Under the pieces are notes generated by a model, which was given only the letters and a program-made list of their open reading frames with translations, did no database searches and was not told the origin of the DNA. This document shows positions 7,508 to 9,888 of a stretch of DNA of 9,888 nucleotides, piece after piece. The number at the start of each line of letters is the position of its first letter. Positions within the stretch are counted from its first letter, which is position 1. The stretch is from Bacteroidales bacterium (lineage in GTDB: Bacteria > Bacteroidota > Bacteroidia > Bacteroidales > UBA7960): positions 1-9,888 of the forward strand of contig PUPG01000080.1 of the NCBI GenBank assembly GCA_003553005.1, read 5' to 3'. The translations under genes were made by a program, and so were the position numbers.

Positions 7508-8536
7508 CTATTTCATTAGTTTATTGTTGATTTTTTTTGCAATTCCCGGGCCTTCATATATAAAACCTGTATATACCTGAACCAATGAGGCCCCGGACTG
7601 CAGTTTTTCCAGGGCATCATCTGCGGTAAAGATGCCACCGACCCCAATGATCGGGATCTGCCCGCCTGTTTTTTGATGGATGTATGCGATTGTTTGGTTG
7701 GATTTTTCTTTCAGCGGCTTTCCGCTTAGTCCTCCCTGGCCAATTTTTTCCACCTGGCCCTGCGGCGTGCTCAGCTCATCCCGAAGGGGCGAGGTGTTGG
7801 TGGCTACAATCCCCTGCAAGCCTGTTTCGTCAACGATCTCAAGCACCTCATTCAGTTGGGCCTCACTCAGGTCAGGGGCAATCTTCAGCAACACCGGACT
7901 GGGAGATGGCTTTTTCTTATTGCGCGCCTGGATGGCCCGGAGGATCTTTAATGTCTCCTCTTTATCCTGCAGTTTCTGCAGGTTCTTGATGTTGGGGCAG
8001 CTGATATTGACCACAAAATAATCGACAAGGCCGTAAAGCTTCTCAAAGCAAAAACAATAGTCATCCGCTGCTTGCGCATTGGGCGTGTTGGTGTTTTTTC
8101 CTATGTTGCCCCCAATGATCACCTTGGGGTGATTCTTCCGGAGCTTTGCAATGCAGTCTTCGACGCCTTCGTTATTGAACCCCATTCGGTTGATGAGTGC
8201 CTGGTCTGCTGGCAACCGGAATAAGCGAGGCCTGGGATTTCCTTTTTGTCCTTTTGGTGTGATGGTGCCAATTTCGACATGGCCAAACCCCAGGTCAGCC
8301 AACGCATTGTACAATGTGGCCTCCTTATCGAAGCCAGCCGCTACCCCGACCGGGTTGGGGAATGTGATTCCGAATAGCTTGCGCTCCAGGCTGTTGTGTT
8401 TTATGACGAAGGATCTTCGAAGCATCGGCCTGATCCCCGGGATCGCAAAAAAAATGGGCAATAGTCCTGCTACTGCCCGGTGGATCCATTCAGGAGAAAA
8501 AAGAAATAAAATGGGACGAATGGCCTTTTTGTACAT
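7508..8536 (-). CDS. pyrD: Dihydroorotate dehydrogenase, class 2 (quinone-dependent) type
   Basis: FMN enzyme that oxidises dihydroorotate to orotate in pyrimidine synthesis; class 2 members sit on the inner membrane and pass electrons to quinone. I start at the ATG at 8536 (342 residues); a GTG directly upstream at 8539 would add one residue. The N-terminal 45 residues form the helical membrane-associated extension typical of class 2. The barrel shows AAGFDKE (66-72), PKGQKGNPRPRLFRLP, NRMGFNNEG (116-124), TNTS (246-249), GGLSGKPL (268-275), VGGI (299-302) and YTGFIYEGPG (322-331). The motif around the catalytic base reads NISCPN, placing Cys180 where E. coli class 2 has Ser175; class 1 enzymes use Cys there. 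It is downstream of the DUF5606 gene, with an inverted-repeat element between, and upstream of the aspartyl protease. Confidence 0.95.
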   Translation of the reverse strand: MYKKAIRPILFLFSPEWIHRAVAGLLPIFFAIPGIRPMLRRSFVIKHNSLERKLFGITFPNPVGVAAGFDKEATLYNALADLGFGHVEIGTITPKGQKGNPRPRLFRLPADQALINRMGFNNEGVEDCIAKLRKNHPKVIIGGNIGKNTNTPNAQAADDYCFCFEKLYGLVDYFVVNISCPNIKNLQKLQDKEETLKILRAIQARNKKKPSPSPVLLKIAPDLSEAQLNEVLEIVDETGLQGIVATNTSPLRDELSTPQGQVEKIGQGGLSGKPLKEKSNQTIAYIHQKTGGQIPIIGVGGIFTADDALEKLQSGASLVQVYTGFIYEGPGIAKKINNKLMK

Positions 8537-8560
8537 CACTGCCTAAGCCTTGGTTGTTGC

Positions 8561-8655
8561 TAGTGTCGTGTCAATGCTACTGTGTCGGTTAAGTCGCAGA
8601 GATGAGGAAAAAGATCAAGACTTGGGCCGGCTAAAGTAGCGTTGACATGACACTA
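8561..8655. mobile_element. Miniature inverted-repeat element (MITE-like), TA-flanked, about 95 bp
   Basis: The left end GTGTCGTGTCAATGCTACT (8563-8581) is the inverted complement of the right end at 8635-8653, with two mismatches (G8568/T8648 and T8575/G8641). Both ends are bounded outside by TA and then by C/G, so the repeat arms including the flanking CTAG are 8560-8581 and 8635-8656, 20 of 22 matching. The interior (8582-8634) has no coding capacity. A TA flank within CTAG is the hallmark target duplication of the IS630/Tc1-mariner superfamily, so the simplest reading is a non-autonomous derivative mobilised in trans. The right TA lies in the TAG stop codon of the DUF5606 gene. Copied as plus-strand RNA both mismatches become G-U pairs, giving a continuous 22-bp stem; as minus-strand RNA, the sense of the neighbouring genes, they are A-C mismatches. 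No T-tract follows, so it is not an ordinary terminator. Confidence 0.65.
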
Positions 8656-9144
8656 GGTGTTGTCTTGCTTATCCGGGTTGTCTTTTTCTTTGGTGTCTTT
8701 TTCCGCTCCTGCTGTCTGCTCACCAGCTTCTTGATCTTCAGTTTCATCCTCTCCAGCTTCCGGGTCGCTGATCATGTCTTCATCCAGCAGGATCCGGTAC
8801 CACGCAAATATCTTTTTCATGTCAGAAACGTGTACCCTGTCTTTGTCGTAATCCGGCAAAACCTTTTCAAAAGCGGCTTTCAATTCATCGGGTGTGGATT
8901 TCGGGTCCGGACCTTCCTTGCCTTCATATTGCTTATGGATGGCCCACAGTACGTCTTTGAGCGGCACGTCTTTTTCGTAGGTAAAGACGCTGATGTCCTC
9001 CAGGGTGGAGGAGCGGTCGGTGGCAAACACAGGCATGCGTTTACCGTCCTGCATGGACTCCACGATCAACCCGTTTCTTGTCTGGGCAACGACCTTAAAT
9101 AGCCCGGGCTTACCGGATACCGTCATGATTTTACTCAAATCCAT
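8653..9144 (-). CDS. DUF5606-family protein, function unknown
   Basis: The 163 residues start with the recognisable DUF5606 core: MDLSKIMTVSGKPGLFKVVA, RNGLIVESMQDGKRMPVFAT and STLEDISVFTYEKDVPL (about 1-65). A helical middle part follows (about 66-122, WAIHKQYEG through MKKIFAWYRILL). It has no signal peptide and no membrane segment, so it is probably cytoplasmic. Residues 123-163 are a highly charged, Glu/Asp/Lys-rich, low-complexity tail that is likely disordered. The family is known from Bacteroidota and has no established function; the small beta-rich N-terminal domain gives no catalytic hint that I can see. Its TAG stop codon coincides with the right end of the inverted-repeat element, but the empty target site would restore the same stop, so the protein is probably not truncated. 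pyrD follows 116 bp downstream. Confidence 0.85.
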   Translation of the reverse strand: MDLSKIMTVSGKPGLFKVVAQTRNGLIVESMQDGKRMPVFATDRSSTLEDISVFTYEKDVPLKDVLWAIHKQYEGKEGPDPKSTPDELKAAFEKVLPDYDKDRVHVSDMKKIFAWYRILLDEDMISDPEAGEDETEDQEAGEQTAGAEKDTKEKDNPDKQDNT

Positions 9145-9187
9145 TCTTGTGCTGTTTAATGATTGGGTTAAAAATACAGATTTGTTT

Positions 9188-9201
9188 TGACACGATTGTC
9201 A
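9188..9201. repeat. Short perfect dyad TGACA-CGAT-TGTCA
   Basis: A 5-bp perfect inverted repeat with a 4-base spacer lies in the 66-bp gap between the deiminase-like gene and the DUF5606 gene, about 44 bases upstream of the DUF5606 ATG. It may be a protein-binding operator or a weak hairpin. There is no T-tract on either side, so a terminator is unlikely, and a dyad this short can occur by chance. Confidence 0.3.
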
Positions 9202-9210
9202 TTTATGGCA

Positions 9211-9888
9211 TTACTGGATCATCACTTTTTCGGTGATGCGTTCTTCTGCATTGGTTAGCCGTACGATGTACAAACCCGGACTTACATGCTGCAGGTTGAT
9301 GTGTTTAAGCGTTTCGCCGTTCGAAGCGTTGATCACATCCTCGTACACGACTTCCCCGTGCAGGTTGGTGACCTGGAGCCTGGTGTCTGTATTGGAGGGC
9401 GACATCGACAGGGTGAACTCACCCTGGCTGGGGTTTGGGTAGATGTTTTGCCTGAGGCCATCCTGCCCGGCCTGGATGCCGGTGGTCTCCTCGTCATCGA
9501 GCACGGTAAATGTAAAGTATCCGTCAGGGGCTACAAGTGGTCTGCTGATGGTCTTGTCGTTGGCATTGGTGGCGCTGATATAATAAGCTATTTCTGTCAG
9601 GCAGGGTTGTGCGGGGATGTGTGCGTAAAATGTGTCACTCTCCAGCACCATGTCTACTGCTGTAAACTCGTCCTGGTCTTCTGTCTTCCAAAATAGCCTG
9701 GCTTCATCGATGCCCGCTTCATTGTGGATGGCTGCAGTGACCTCGAATCCATCTTCGTGATGGTCCTGGTCAAAGAGCCTGGGATGTGCGATGTGGATCG
9801 GGTCATCTGCCATGATCTCCCTGGTTACGCAGTGGATGGCCCCGCTGGCAGCGATCACGTTATCCATGTTGATCCCGACAATTTCATA
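9211..9888 (-). CDS. T9SS-exported arginine/agmatine-deiminase-like protein, C-terminal part (start beyond the right edge)
   Basis: The reading frame is open to the right edge and gives 225 C-terminal residues. The fragment begins YEIVGINMDNVIAASGAIHC; the Cys at fragment position 20 in the GAIHCVT motif matches the nucleophilic cysteine at the C-terminal end of the PAD_porph domain (agmatine deiminase and Porphyromonas peptidylarginine deiminase). An Ig-like domain follows (about 35-130, with FEVTAAIHNEAGIDEARLFW and EIAYYISATNANDKT). Last comes a T9SS type A sorting domain (about 147-225): NIYPNPSQGEFTLSM, then LQVTNLHGEVVYE, then SPGLYIVRLTN, ending KVMIQ. The order catalytic domain, Ig-like domain, sorting domain is that of secreted PPAD. 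Such proteins convert arginine or agmatine to citrulline-type products outside the cell. The rest of the active site is outside the window, so the substrate is unresolved. Confidence 0.85.
   Translation of the reverse strand, partial: YEIVGINMDNVIAASGAIHCVTREIMADDPIHIAHPRLFDQDHHEDGFEVTAAIHNEAGIDEARLFWKTEDQDEFTAVDMVLESDTFYAHIPAQPCLTEIAYYISATNANDKTISRPLVAPDGYFTFTVLDDEETTGIQAGQDGLRQNIYPNPSQGEFTLSMSPSNTDTRLQVTNLHGEVVYEDVINASNGETLKHINLQHVSPGLYIVRLTNAEERITEKVMIQ

Noticed and set aside
7508..8536. Class 1 dihydroorotate dehydrogenase, suggested by the SCPN motif
   Set aside because: The N-terminal helical extension and the LFRLP and NRMGFNNEG motifs are class 2 features; only the base residue is class 1-like.
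8572..8579. TAGCATTG on the minus strand as a pyrD -7 element within the repeat arm
   Set aside because: It has one mismatch to TAnnTTTG and no TTG at the right distance upstream, so it is too weak to annotate.
8560..8656. Reading the inverted repeat as an intrinsic terminator for DUF5606
   Set aside because: The loop is over 50 bases long, no T-tract follows either arm, and the TA-in-CTAG borders fit a transposable element better.

Overview
The window looks like chromosomal DNA from a member of the Bacteroidota. The reasons are a short primary sigma factor without region 1.1, a TTG-N20-TAnnTTTG promoter of the Bacteroidota type in front of it, a DUF5606 protein (a family known from this phylum), a C-terminal type IX secretion (T9SS) sorting domain, and starts preceded by A-rich DNA rather than strong Shine-Dalgarno sites. 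Most of it is core genome. I found no CRISPR array, tRNA, rRNA, prophage or defence island. The most unusual item is a roughly 95-bp element with inverted-repeat ends at 8561-8655.

Region 1 (1-1533, minus strand) is a cell-wall cluster in the order dapF, a GNAT acetyltransferase, then the start of a probable mltG that leaves the window. dapF and the GNAT gene overlap by 4 bp (ATGA). DapF makes meso-diaminopimelate for peptidoglycan and lysine, and MltG cuts nascent glycan strands. Region 2 (1534-1842) is a divergent intergenic region holding a dapF promoter candidate and two weak dyads.

Region 3 (1843-6188, plus strand) carries an HtrA/Deg envelope protease with two PDZ domains, the primary sigma factor with its own promoter and a strong intrinsic terminator, and a secreted metallophosphatase/5'-nucleotidase. 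Envelope proteolysis and housekeeping transcription are therefore adjacent, and the nucleotidase is a separate unit behind the terminator.

Region 4 (6218-9888, minus strand) reads, in transcription order: the C-terminal part of a T9SS-exported arginine/agmatine-deiminase-like protein (its start lies beyond the right edge), a DUF5606 protein, the inverted-repeat element, a class 2-like dihydroorotate dehydrogenase (pyrD) with Cys in the catalytic-base position, and a secreted retropepsin-like aspartyl protease with a PDZ domain. The element ends inside the DUF5606 stop codon and carries TA at both outer ends, as expected for a Tc1/mariner-IS630-type miniature element. The nucleotidase and the aspartyl protease converge with only 29 bp between them and no visible terminator.
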